Assembly (NCBI GenBank): GCA_018064755.1
Contig: JAGHUP010000002.1
Coordinates: 1-64,000, forward strand
Source: Candidatus Crickella equi
GTDB taxonomy: Bacteria; Bacillota; Clostridia; Peptostreptococcales; Anaerovoracaceae
Length of the DNA stretch: 64,000 nucleotides
Direction of reading: 5' to 3'
The notes beneath the pieces are model-generated. The model was not told the origin of the DNA. It searched no databases and saw only the letters and a list, made by a program, of their open reading frames with translations. Within the stretch, counting starts at the first letter, position 1; every line of letters begins with the position of its first letter. Both the position numbers and the translations under genes were made by a program. Shown one piece after another: positions 8,964 through 18,155 of the stretch.

Positions 8964-11022
8964 CCGGATAGTCCTGAGCCTCAACAGCGCTCTTCAGGGT
9001 TTCATCCGCTACATCTTTAGAAAGTGTTACAACCGCAGTTCCGGCCACATGGCTTGGGACTGCGTTTTCTACGCCATCAATTGCCTCAAGAGCCTTCTTA
9101 ACTCTTGCTTCACAGTGTGGGCACATCATACCTTCGATTGTCATAGTTTTAGTCATAACATTCTCCTTTACTTCAATCAGACTTAAATCTATTTCTCTAA
9201 TATCTTTCTTACTGTTTTTCTTCTTGTATATATCGAACAGGTTGAGTCTTAGTGCATTGGACACCACGCAGAAGCTCGACAAACTCATCGCAGCCGCACC
9301 AACCATTGGGTTCAGCTCCCATCCAAGCAGTCCAATATAGCAACCTGCCGCCAGTGGAATGCAGAGCACATTGTAGAAGAACGCCCAGAACAGATTCTGA
9401 TGAATATTTCTGAGAGTTGCTCTGGATAATCTTATTGCCGCCGCAACATCTCCAAGTCCGCTGTTCATAACAACTACGTCAGCTGCATCAATCGCAACGT
9501 CTGTACCTGCGCCAATTGCAATTCCCATATCCGCAGTTGTAAGAGCCGGTGCATCATTAATACCGTCCCCTACCATAATAACGCGGCCCTGTTCTTTCAG
9601 CTGCTTTACAACAGATTCTTTTCCATCCGGTCTTACTCCGGCAATTACATTATCTATTCCAACCGCGTCAGCAACCGTTTTTGCTCGATCAGGCTTGTCA
9701 CCGGACAATAATACAACAGCAAGTCCCATCAATTTAAGATCCGCAACTGCCTCTGCGCTATCTTCCTTGATCTCGTCACCGACTACAACGCCATTCTCGT
9801 CAACCGCGCCACGCGTGACCGTGCCGGTTTTGTCCAGCACAACGATGTCCGCTTTGCCCACCTGCTCCAGTGATACCGCCGTCTTGAACAGGATGCCGTG
9901 CTTGGCTCCGACTCCATTACCAACCATAATCGCAACCGGTGTCGCAAGTCCCAGTGCACAAGGACAGCTTATTACCAGTACCGAGATTGCGCGCGCAAGA
10001 GCCCAGTCTAATGCCGCACCCTTCATCAGCCATATCGCCAGAGTAACTACCGCAATTCCAATCACCGCCGGGACAAAAACTCCCGATACCTTATCTGCGA
10101 TCTTAGCGATTGGGGCCTTGGTTGCCGCCGCGTCGTTAACCATGCGAATAATCTGTGAGAATGTTGTGTCCTCACCGACTCTCGTTGCCTCACAACGAAT
10201 GAATCCTGACTGGTTAATCGTTGCCGCCGAAACAATCGATCCGGCTTCTTTATCTACCAGAATGCTCTCGCCGGTAAGTGCGGATTCATCAACCTTAGTC
10301 TTACCTTCAAGTACAATTCCATCAACAGGAATGCTGTTGCCGGGTCTGACAATGAATATGTCGCCCTTGACAACATCAGCTATATCAATGTTGACTTCTT
10401 TACCATCTCTAATTACAGTTGCCTGCTGAGGCGCCATCCTCATCAGTGACTTGAGTGCATCGGTAGTCTTACCCTTGCTCCTAGCCTCCAGCATTTTGCC
10501 TACAGTAATAAGCGCAAGTATCATTGCCGCTGAATGAAAGTACAGATCCCCGGCACCGCTGATCAGTGCATATACGCTCCACAGGAAAGAAGTTCCGGAA
10601 CCCAGAGCTACCAGCGTGTCCATATTGGCAGCACCATGCATCACACTCTTGAATCCGGAAATAAAGAATTTCCTGTTTATTAGCATAACAACAAGAGCCA
10701 GTCCCATCTGAGCCCAGCCATTATGTACCAGCATTAACGCTATGAGGAACGCGAGACTCGCTATAAGTCTCCTGCGCAAAACCGGCGTTTCTCGGTCGGC
10801 TAGCGCGTCCTCATCGTCTGATTCTTCTTTAATTGTTGCGCCATATCCTGCGTCTTCAACGGCACGAATAATATCCGCACTTGAGGCACTGCCTTCAACG
10901 CCCATGCTGTTGGTCAGAAGGCTTACCGCACACACGTCCACTCCCGGAACCTGTGATACAGCCTTCTCAACGCGAGCCTGACAAGCCGCGCAGGACATTC
11001 CTGTTACTTTGTACTGTTGCAC
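8947..11022 (-). CDS. copA: CopA-like P1B-type ATPase with N- and C-terminal HMA domains; nucleotide-binding (N) domain apparently absent
   Basis: GMSCAAC HMA, TGES, CPC, DKTGT, GDGINDAP present; DKTGTVTRGAVDENGVVVGDEIKEDS runs straight from the P-site to the post-N-domain segment; C-terminal GMMCPHCEARV HMA. Confidence 0.88.
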   Translation of the reverse strand: MQQYKVTGMSCAACQARVEKAVSQVPGVDVCAVSLLTNSMGVEGSASSADIIRAVEDAGYGATIKEESDDEDALADRETPVLRRRLIASLAFLIALMLVHNGWAQMGLALVVMLINRKFFISGFKSVMHGAANMDTLVALGSGTSFLWSVYALISGAGDLYFHSAAMILALITVGKMLEARSKGKTTDALKSLMRMAPQQATVIRDGKEVNIDIADVVKGDIFIVRPGNSIPVDGIVLEGKTKVDESALTGESILVDKEAGSIVSAATINQSGFIRCEATRVGEDTTFSQIIRMVNDAAATKAPIAKIADKVSGVFVPAVIGIAVVTLAIWLMKGAALDWALARAISVLVISCPCALGLATPVAIMVGNGVGAKHGILFKTAVSLEQVGKADIVVLDKTGTVTRGAVDENGVVVGDEIKEDSAEAVADLKLMGLAVVLLSGDKPDRAKTVADAVGIDNVIAGVRPDGKESVVKQLKEQGRVIMVGDGINDAPALTTADMGIAIGAGTDVAIDAADVVVMNSGLGDVAAAIRLSRATLRNIHQNLFWAFFYNVLCIPLAAGCYIGLLGWELNPMVGAAAMSLSSFCVVSNALRLNLFDIYKKKNSKKDIREIDLSLIEVKENVMTKTMTIEGMMCPHCEARVKKALEAIDGVENAVPSHVAGTAVVTLSKDVADETLKSAVEAQDYPVKGIE

Positions 11023-11034
11023 AACTAACTCCTT

Positions 11035-12054
11035 CTATACTCTTTCAAACAAAATATCGACAATTCCGCCGCACAGCATACCGCTGTTCACAGCTGTAAT
11101 CTTGCCTTCTCCAACCTTTCTGACTGCCGTCTTGAACGAATCATCCTCAAGGAATTTCTGTGCGAATTTAATCGTCTCAGCCTCTGCAAGTCCGCCACCA
11201 ATTGTGCCAATCTTCTCTCCACCGGCCTTGACAACCATCTTAGTTCCCGGTTCTCTTGGTGACGCCTCATACTTTCTTACAAGTGTGCACAGAACTGCCG
11301 GTTCCTTGTCATCTATTATCGCACTGAACTGTTCGTCTGTAAACGCTTTACTATGATCCTTGCCCTCATTCTTGCACTTAATAATCTCGCCAATGATAGC
11401 AATTCCAATCTCCTCAGGCGTCTGCGCTGCAATATCCAGACCGATCGGTGTATGCAGCCTGTCAAACAGAGTAAGATCAAAACCCTTCTCATCAAGCCTG
11501 CCCTTAATTGCATTAACCTTCTTAGGCGATCCGAGCATTCCGATGTAAGCAGCATCCAGCGGCAACAGTTTTTCAAGATTGGCTTCGTCAAGTGCGTGAG
11601 CTCTCATCATTGTAACGATAAAAGTATTCTCGCCGGCTTCGAGATCCTCGAGATTCTTCGCAACCTCGCCGCGAATCACTTTATCAGCACCCGCTTCTTC
11701 GGCCAGGTCCGCAAACTCATCTCTATCTTCATAACAAGTCACATTCATCTCAATCATCTTGCCAGCTTTGATACAAGCAAGGCCGACATGTCCGGCACCG
11801 CATACGATAAGATCCGGCACAGTCTCCACAACTTCGCAGTAAACTTCTTTACCGCCAAAACCGTAAATTCCCGTTTTGCGCACGTTTACGATTTCCGACT
11901 GGTGTTCTTTCATAAATTTGAGATTGCCCCCGCATACGGTAATTTCAGGGCCTGAGAACAGCGTCTTAGTCGAGATTCCGTCCTCAAGAATTGTCGCCAT
12001 TACACTGTGCGAATACAGCTCAACATCTCTTATAACTTTGAATAAGTCTTTCAT
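11035..12054 (-). CDS. XdhC/CoxF family protein
   Basis: C-terminal Rossmann region PDLIVCGAGHVGLACIKAGKM, IGMLGSPKKV, HTPIGLDIAAQTPEEIGIAIIGEI; start moved to internal ATG with GGAG upstream. Confidence 0.85.
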   Translation of the reverse strand: MKDLFKVIRDVELYSHSVMATILEDGISTKTLFSGPEITVCGGNLKFMKEHQSEIVNVRKTGIYGFGGKEVYCEVVETVPDLIVCGAGHVGLACIKAGKMIEMNVTCYEDRDEFADLAEEAGADKVIRGEVAKNLEDLEAGENTFIVTMMRAHALDEANLEKLLPLDAAYIGMLGSPKKVNAIKGRLDEKGFDLTLFDRLHTPIGLDIAAQTPEEIGIAIIGEIIKCKNEGKDHSKAFTDEQFSAIIDDKEPAVLCTLVRKYEASPREPGTKMVVKAGGEKIGTIGGGLAEAETIKFAQKFLEDDSFKTAVRKVGEGKITAVNSGMLCGGIVDILFERV

Positions 12055-12071
12055 GTTAACTCCTATAAAGC

Positions 12072-12093
12072 GTGCGAGGCTAACGCCTCGCAC
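12072..12093 (-). terminator. perfect 9-bp hairpin between the 12100 gene and the XdhC gene
   Basis: GTGCGAGGC-TAAC-GCCTCGCAC. Confidence 0.5.
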
Positions 12094-12099
12094 TTAGAA

Positions 12100-15000
12100 C
12101 TATTTCTTGATTTTGATTGACTTTACAGCAGAGAATGCACCATAAGCTTTCTTGCCGTTAATATTCTTGTACGCCCTAACCTTGTAGAAATAAGTCTTAC
12201 CCTTCTTGAGAGACTTGTTAGTGAAAGTCTTCTTGCTTAAAGTTTTCACCAGCTTATATTTTCCATTGAATGAAGTTGCTCGATATACCTGATATCCCTT
12301 AGCAGGACCACTAACCTTCCAAGTCAGTTTGGCTGCAGTCTTTCCACTCTTGGCAACACTCAGCTTGGTAATCTCAGCAACCGACTCCCACGCAAGAACA
12401 GGGAATCCCTGATTAGCATTGTCTGTATCATCCAGATATGCGCTTCCAAGGGTTGCCGCATAAGTCTTCAGCATATCATCAGCTACAACTTCGCCGGCAA
12501 TACCTGCAGAGCCGCCAACAGCAGCTACTGAACTTGTCGAGCAGAATGAATTTTCAATCTTATTGCAGTCAATTGATCCGCCAGCAACAATACCGCCGAA
12601 TGTATGAGCCTTGTTTGCAGCGCCCTTGCTCATCTTTCCAATATTGTAGCAGTTCTCAACAGTTACGTTGTATGACTTAGTGCTACCGAGGTTGGCAATT
12701 CCGGCAACCTCCGCTGCATCATTGCTTGTGTTAGATACGATTGAACCTGCATTGTAGCAATTCTCAATTGTACCCTTACTCATATTACCAGCGATTCCGG
12801 CAACTGAGCATGTTGTACCATTGGCAGTAACTGTACCATTGTTAACGCAACCGGAACATGTTGTATTACCTTCACAGAATCCGATGATTCCACCAACGGA
12901 ATACTTGTATGAGGACCCTCTCATTTCAGTTGTGATATCTCCATAGTTCTTGCAGTTAGAAACAGCTACTGTATATGATCCGCCATCACCGAGGATACCT
13001 CCAACCTTGTTGCTGATAGAAGTAATCTTACCATCGTTACGACATTTCTGAATCCTTATGCCTGATCCCTTAACTGTACCGACAATGCCGCCAACTCCGG
13101 ATCCGTCACCATCGATTACACTTGTACTGGTGCAGTTGTATATGCTTGTTGAACCCTCAGCAATACCCGCAATGCCACCGGCATTAAACGCCAAGTTCAT
13201 TACAACATCTGCACTGCAGTTCTCAATAGTAGTATCTGTTGCATCACCGACAATGCCGCCACCATTGGCACCATTCGAGAATGAACACTCCATTTTGGCA
13301 TTGTCATCGTTGACATAGGATCCACATGTGACATTAACATTCTTAATAACAGCACCTTCAGTTACACCAAAGAGACCTGCATTGTCTCCCTCGCAGTAAC
13401 CGAAAGCAAAGTTTCTGTTAATATTGCTTACTGTGTGACCCTGTCCATCGAATGTGCCCTCGAATGGATATCTATCTGTTCCAATTCCCGTCCAGTTTCT
13501 TTCAGAGCTGAAGGTGTCACCACTATTAGCTTTGGTATTCTTGAGACTGATATCTGCGCCCAGCTTGATAGTCTTTCCCTTAAAGGATTTGCCACTTTCA
13601 ACGAGCTTGGCGAGTCCTGCCAACTGCTTTGCAGTAGTAATTGTGAATGTCTTCTTACTCTTCTTATACCACGACGTGCTGGCTACACTTGTCCATCTCT
13701 TGCCCTGCGTTCCCGGCTTGAAAGTTATTTCACAGATAGTTGTCTCGCCTGTAACCTTGTAAGTTTTATCAAGCTTGTCCTCGGACAACAATGAATTCTC
13801 AGTATAAACAGGATCAGCAAATTCACCTGTATATTCCAATGACTTAATATCCGGATGGAGGTTCTTGCCACTCTTCATGTGCGGCACAATTTTAATAATA
13901 TCTCCCTCAACGAGTGTGTCTCCATTATGTAGAGTTGTCTTGCTCTTGGATCCGGTGTTAACATCGTAGGTCTTGGTAACAGTGATATAGTAATGCTCTC
14001 CGTCTTCCTTCTCAGGGAACGCTACTTTAACGCCTGTGTTTTCTACGAAAACGCCCTTGACCTTAACATTCTTGCCACATACCGTAACAAAAGATCCAGT
14101 CTTAGCTTCAATAGTCTTTCCATCAACCGTAAACTCATAATGACTAAGCTTGTATCCTTTATCCGGAGTCGCTGTAAGATCAACAATGCTTCCGAACGCC
14201 AATCCGCTGAGCTTGTCAGTCGTTGTAACCTTACCGTGCTGAGTTGAATCAATGCTTACACTTGCAGTACCGAACTTAGACGGATTGCTCTTGTACTCAC
14301 TTGTCTGGAAGAATAGTACCGGATATCCTTTGTTAACATTGGCACTATCTGCCATAAACACAGCACCATTTCTGTTCAGCTTATCCAGTATCTCTGCAGA
14401 CTTCAGATTGACGCCGCTTACTTCCTTAACCTTAGCTCTTCGATTAACATTGCTGGTACCTACGTTGTATCCTGTCTTTCCCTTTACTGTCTTGCTTGGT
14501 GAAAGGTAGTAACAATTCTCTACTTCATAACTTGCGAATGCCTGTCCATCAACACCTATTTCTTGTCCATCATATTTGAACTTACCTGAATCTTTAATAG
14601 CCACTTCGCCAATATTGTAGCAATTATAGATGCTTGCGCCTGCAGGGTTGCGGCCTTCGCTGCCTTCATATCCGTTACTTCCGCAAATTCCACCAAATTC
14701 CCAGTAACAGGAGTGTATGGTTCCTGCGTTGAAACAGTTACGAATAATCGTTTTACCCCATGCTGCTGCGACAATGCCGGCACAGCCTCTCATGTCTGTT
14801 GAATAAACACTTGCATAGTTTGCACAATTTTCAACAACAACTCCATAATTTGTTTCTCCGGTACGTCCTACGACACCTGCAGACATTCTCATTCCACGAA
14901 CGCTGCCCTTTACAACAACATTTCTTGCCGTTGGGACCCACTCCTTGGCATAGTCCATATACGTATCCTTCGGATAACCATTCTTGTAGTCAACTCCACC

Positions 15001-16026
15001 ACCGAGATATCCGATGAGTGCAATTTCCATCGCATAAGCAAATCCCTTAGTTGCGATTCTGTCGCACTTTATGGTTACAGTATGTCCCTGACCATCGAAT
15101 ACGCCCTGGAATCTTGTGTCAACCACGTGTGCCTTCTTGCCGTCCTTGGATGTAGGATTGAGTGCATACTTTCCTCCGATTGGGGTCCAGTTCACATCTC
15201 CCATATCCATATCTGCCGTCAGTCTTACAGTTCTGTACTTAAAGTCATTGAGCACATCATCTTCTGCCAGTTTCTTGTGCTTAACCTCAGGCAGTCTGTA
15301 TACTGTATCTCTTACCTGACCACCCTGATTAGGAGTCAGAAGATCTGCGGTTGCTGCCTTGCAATTAATGTATTCGTGCTTATAGCTTCCACCTTTACCA
15401 CTTCTGCCATCATTATCCTTAATCATGATTTCCTTGGTAACATTGGTATCTACTGCACCATTTACGATTGCTGCCAATCCGGCCAACTGTGCAGGTGTTG
15501 AAATATCAAATTCTGTTTTGTCAGGGTCGTACCAACTTACGTCAACCGCTCCATCCCATTTCTTCAGATTATAGAAATATGCGGTTAGTGTGCCACTTGC
15601 ACCTGAAGGAAGATTGAAGCTATATCCACTACTTACATTTCCTTTATATTCAACATATTGCTCATTACTTCCTGATCCGACCTTAATTGCCGCCAGATCA
15701 TAGCCACCTGCAGGCTTTGCAGTTCCGCTAGTTCCATTGAGTGAAATTGTGCCGTTCTTAATTGCAGAATCCACTACAACACCCGCCGACGAAAGCGGCT
15801 GAGCAACTGTATTTATTTCGTTTTTAATTAACAACTTGTTTTCTGCACCATCGTTATTTGCGATGGTGCTAAGCTCTGATTCTGCTAAAGCAGAGGCCTC
15901 GGTGTTAACCGAAACCTCTGCCTTGTTAGCCATAACAGAGCCATCATCTGTAGCCCATACCATTCCGGCTGGTGCCATACTTAATACCATTGCAAGTGAT
16001 ATAATGCTTACAATTGTTTTCTTCAT
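12100..16026 (-). CDS. large secreted surface protein with GLUG-type repeats and C-terminal Fn3-like domain
   Basis: Signal peptide MKKTIVSIISLAMVLSMAPAGMVWA; repeated GGI(V/A)G...IENC.N.G motifs; C-terminus YQVYRATSFNGKYKLVKTL...YFYKVRAYKNINGKKAYGAFSAVKSIKIKK. Confidence 0.85.
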   Translation of the reverse strand: MKKTIVSIISLAMVLSMAPAGMVWATDDGSVMANKAEVSVNTEASALAESELSTIANNDGAENKLLIKNEINTVAQPLSSAGVVVDSAIKNGTISLNGTSGTAKPAGGYDLAAIKVGSGSNEQYVEYKGNVSSGYSFNLPSGASGTLTAYFYNLKKWDGAVDVSWYDPDKTEFDISTPAQLAGLAAIVNGAVDTNVTKEIMIKDNDGRSGKGGSYKHEYINCKAATADLLTPNQGGQVRDTVYRLPEVKHKKLAEDDVLNDFKYRTVRLTADMDMGDVNWTPIGGKYALNPTSKDGKKAHVVDTRFQGVFDGQGHTVTIKCDRIATKGFAYAMEIALIGYLGGGVDYKNGYPKDTYMDYAKEWVPTARNVVVKGSVRGMRMSAGVVGRTGETNYGVVVENCANYASVYSTDMRGCAGIVAAAWGKTIIRNCFNAGTIHSCYWEFGGICGSNGYEGSEGRNPAGASIYNCYNIGEVAIKDSGKFKYDGQEIGVDGQAFASYEVENCYYLSPSKTVKGKTGYNVGTSNVNRRAKVKEVSGVNLKSAEILDKLNRNGAVFMADSANVNKGYPVLFFQTSEYKSNPSKFGTASVSIDSTQHGKVTTTDKLSGLAFGSIVDLTATPDKGYKLSHYEFTVDGKTIEAKTGSFVTVCGKNVKVKGVFVENTGVKVAFPEKEDGEHYYITVTKTYDVNTGSKSKTTLHNGDTLVEGDIIKIVPHMKSGKNLHPDIKSLEYTGEFADPVYTENSLLSEDKLDKTYKVTGETTICEITFKPGTQGKRWTSVASTSWYKKSKKTFTITTAKQLAGLAKLVESGKSFKGKTIKLGADISLKNTKANSGDTFSSERNWTGIGTDRYPFEGTFDGQGHTVSNINRNFAFGYCEGDNAGLFGVTEGAVIKNVNVTCGSYVNDDNAKMECSFSNGANGGGIVGDATDTTIENCSADVVMNLAFNAGGIAGIAEGSTSIYNCTSTSVIDGDGSGVGGIVGTVKGSGIRIQKCRNDGKITSISNKVGGILGDGGSYTVAVSNCKNYGDITTEMRGSSYKYSVGGIIGFCEGNTTCSGCVNNGTVTANGTTCSVAGIAGNMSKGTIENCYNAGSIVSNTSNDAAEVAGIANLGSTKSYNVTVENCYNIGKMSKGAANKAHTFGGIVAGGSIDCNKIENSFCSTSSVAAVGGSAGIAGEVVADDMLKTYAATLGSAYLDDTDNANQGFPVLAWESVAEITKLSVAKSGKTAAKLTWKVSGPAKGYQVYRATSFNGKYKLVKTLSKKTFTNKSLKKGKTYFYKVRAYKNINGKKAYGAFSAVKSIKIKK

Positions 16027-16054
16027 GATGGACCTCCATCTTTCATTTTAATGA

Positions 16055-17074
16055 TTATTTTTTAATCTTAATAGCCTTGGATGTTACTGCTGCGGACTTA
16101 TTTCCGGAAGCAGAAACTCCCCAAACCTTAACTTTATATTTCTGTCCCTTAGTAAGCTTCTTTGTTGTGAATGACTTCTTAGTAAGACCGCTCTTAGTCT
16201 GAACGCACTTGCTGCCCTTGTAAACCTTTACAATGTACTTTTCATTGTTGCTTCCAGCCTTCCAAGTAACTTTCAGCTTCTTTCCCTTTACGTTAGTAGC
16301 TTTGAGGCTCTTAACCTTACCAGCCTTGACAACAAATGAACCCTCGCAACGAAGCTGCGAATAATTATCCATTGCAAACTTTCCATTGAAGTTATCTGAC
16401 TTCATATTAATCTCACCGCCTGCCTTAACTGGATCTGCGTTCAGATTTCCTCCAACGAAGAGTTTAATATTATTGGTTGTGTCTTTATCGTTCTTCCATG
16501 CATCGCCCTTAAGTGCTGCCGTAGCTTCTTCATATGTATTGTAATAGCCGCTCTGCATAAGGGACAATACTGGTGTTACATCTTTTTTACCAATGCTTAC
16601 TGCCTTGATTTCATTGGCACCCTCCAGCTTGTTAAAAGGTCCATATATCATATTTCCCTTGTCATCCTGTAATCCAAAGCATACAGTCGCAGACTTTAGA
16701 ATCTTAACTGTAAGAGGGAACTTCTGCGCTGTTTCACCAGCTTCATCAGTCCACACCATAGTTGTATTATCATCAATGTCCTTCAGTGAGCTGATTCCAA
16801 GAGCCTCAATCAGGACATCTTCAAATTCTGGACCTACAGCAATTCTGTATCCCCATTCTGCGCCCTGCTTACCGGCATATGCGAAAATCTGAGGCTCTAT
16901 TGAATGATTCTGCATCCATTCAACACTTACTTTCTTGCCTACGGCTTTACCGTTGAAATATACAGTAATACCATCTGATGCGCCTTCATCTGCGAATGCC
17001 ATTGCAGGCATCATAACAGCAACCATCATGATTGCCATCAGAACGCACGCAAGTTTCTTCATAACTTTTGTCAT
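16055..17074 (-). CDS. secreted protein with C-terminal Fn3-like domain
   Basis: Signal peptide MTKVMKKLACVLMAIMMVAVMMPAMAFA; C-terminus KVKVWGVSASGNKSAAVTSKAIKIKK. Confidence 0.78.
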   Translation of the reverse strand: MTKVMKKLACVLMAIMMVAVMMPAMAFADEGASDGITVYFNGKAVGKKVSVEWMQNHSIEPQIFAYAGKQGAEWGYRIAVGPEFEDVLIEALGISSLKDIDDNTTMVWTDEAGETAQKFPLTVKILKSATVCFGLQDDKGNMIYGPFNKLEGANEIKAVSIGKKDVTPVLSLMQSGYYNTYEEATAALKGDAWKNDKDTTNNIKLFVGGNLNADPVKAGGEINMKSDNFNGKFAMDNYSQLRCEGSFVVKAGKVKSLKATNVKGKKLKVTWKAGSNNEKYIVKVYKGSKCVQTKSGLTKKSFTTKKLTKGQKYKVKVWGVSASGNKSAAVTSKAIKIKK

Positions 17075-17113
17075 GATATTCCTCCTTAATTAATTAAAAG
17101 TTTTAGTTTTATT

Positions 17114-17166
17114 TTATATAAGACTTAATCATCCGCAGTTCGCTGCGAACGTCTGTCTTTATATAA
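17114..17166. promoter_or_regulatory. nested inverted repeat in the 16055/17168 intergenic gap
   Basis: TTATATAAGAC...GTCTTTATATAA enclosing GTTCG-CTG-CGAAC. Confidence 0.5.
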
Positions 17167-17167
17167 C

Positions 17168-17521
17168 TTAGTCACCGAACATCATCTGTGTACCGTCCTG
17201 AGCGATGACATAATACTTGTCAGTGTCAGGATCATAGTAAACAGAACCCTGTTTCTCGAGATTTTCACTTGGAGTCTCGGCATTATCGATATCCTCCTCA
17301 GTGAAATCCGTTACGGCATCTTCTTTGCTGGCATTATCGTTAACCTGTCCGTTCTCGGCAATATTAAGATTCCAGCTGACAATGAGCGCCAGCATAATTC
17401 CAACTGCCAGAACCAGCATCGCATCAACAAGATTGGCGACGTGTGCCATCGGATTGATTTCTTCTCTGACCTGTTGCTGCCTCTGAGCTCCAAGCCTTCC
17501 ACTTCCACTTCTTCTAAGCAT
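17168..17521 (-). CDS. DUF2149-like (ExbD-like) single-TM protein
   Basis: INPMAHVANLVDAMLVLAVGIMLALIVSWNLN: TM helix with Asp in an ExbD-like VDAMLVL context. Confidence 0.75.
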   Translation of the reverse strand: MLRRSGSGRLGAQRQQQVREEINPMAHVANLVDAMLVLAVGIMLALIVSWNLNIAENGQVNDNASKEDAVTDFTEEDIDNAETPSENLEKQGSVYYDPDTDKYYVIAQDGTQMMFGD

Positions 17522-18155
17522 GTTTCTTCTCTGCCTCCAGAACGCACTCCATCAGTGTTTCCAGTACCGACATGTAGTTGTTATACCATCTTGTACGAAC
17601 GGTTGAAATAACCAGTGCTACTGCTGCCGCGATAAGTCCCATAATTGTTGTATCGAATGCAGTAAGAAGTGATGATGACAAAGTGATTGTGTCGCCCTGT
17701 CCCAATGCAATGATTCCAGGGCCGAGAGGAATCAGTGTTCCCAGAAGACCCAGCATTGGTCCGATCTTAGCAATCAAATCAGAAATCTTAACTCGTCTGT
17801 CATAGAAAGACTGCTCCTGCTGAATCAGTCTAACAGCCAGTGATTCTCTCATCAGCGGAGTAATATCCGGATGTGAAGTAAGTTCCTCAAGGGCCTCCTT
17901 CTGTCTTACGAGCAATTCACTATTCTTAATAACTTCAACCAGGCCTGCATTGTCCTTAGCCGAGTTAATGTCGTCAACAACCTTAGGCATACTTGCCTTA
18001 AGATACTTATGTTCTGTAACAAACTCTGAAATCAGCCATCCAATCAAGAATACTGAAACTGCAATCAATATCAGCAGTAAAATAATTACCGGAATTTCCA
18101 TAGAGCTTGCAATTGCTCTCATTGCCTTACTAAATATGTTCATTGTTGTTTCCAT
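17514..18155 (-). CDS. MotA/TolQ/ExbB proton channel family protein
   Basis: IGPMLGLLGTLIPLGPGIIALGQGD...LLTAFDTTIMGLIAAAVALVISTVRTRWY. Confidence 0.85.
   Translation of the reverse strand: METTMNIFSKAMRAIASSMEIPVIILLLILIAVSVFLIGWLISEFVTEHKYLKASMPKVVDDINSAKDNAGLVEVIKNSELLVRQKEALEELTSHPDITPLMRESLAVRLIQQEQSFYDRRVKISDLIAKIGPMLGLLGTLIPLGPGIIALGQGDTITLSSSLLTAFDTTIMGLIAAAVALVISTVRTRWYNNYMSVLETLMECVLEAEKKHA

Noticed and set aside
12100-16026. GLUG protein as a protease or phage tail fibre
   Set aside because: No catalytic motif or phage neighbours; features support only a secreted repeat protein with Fn3-like end.
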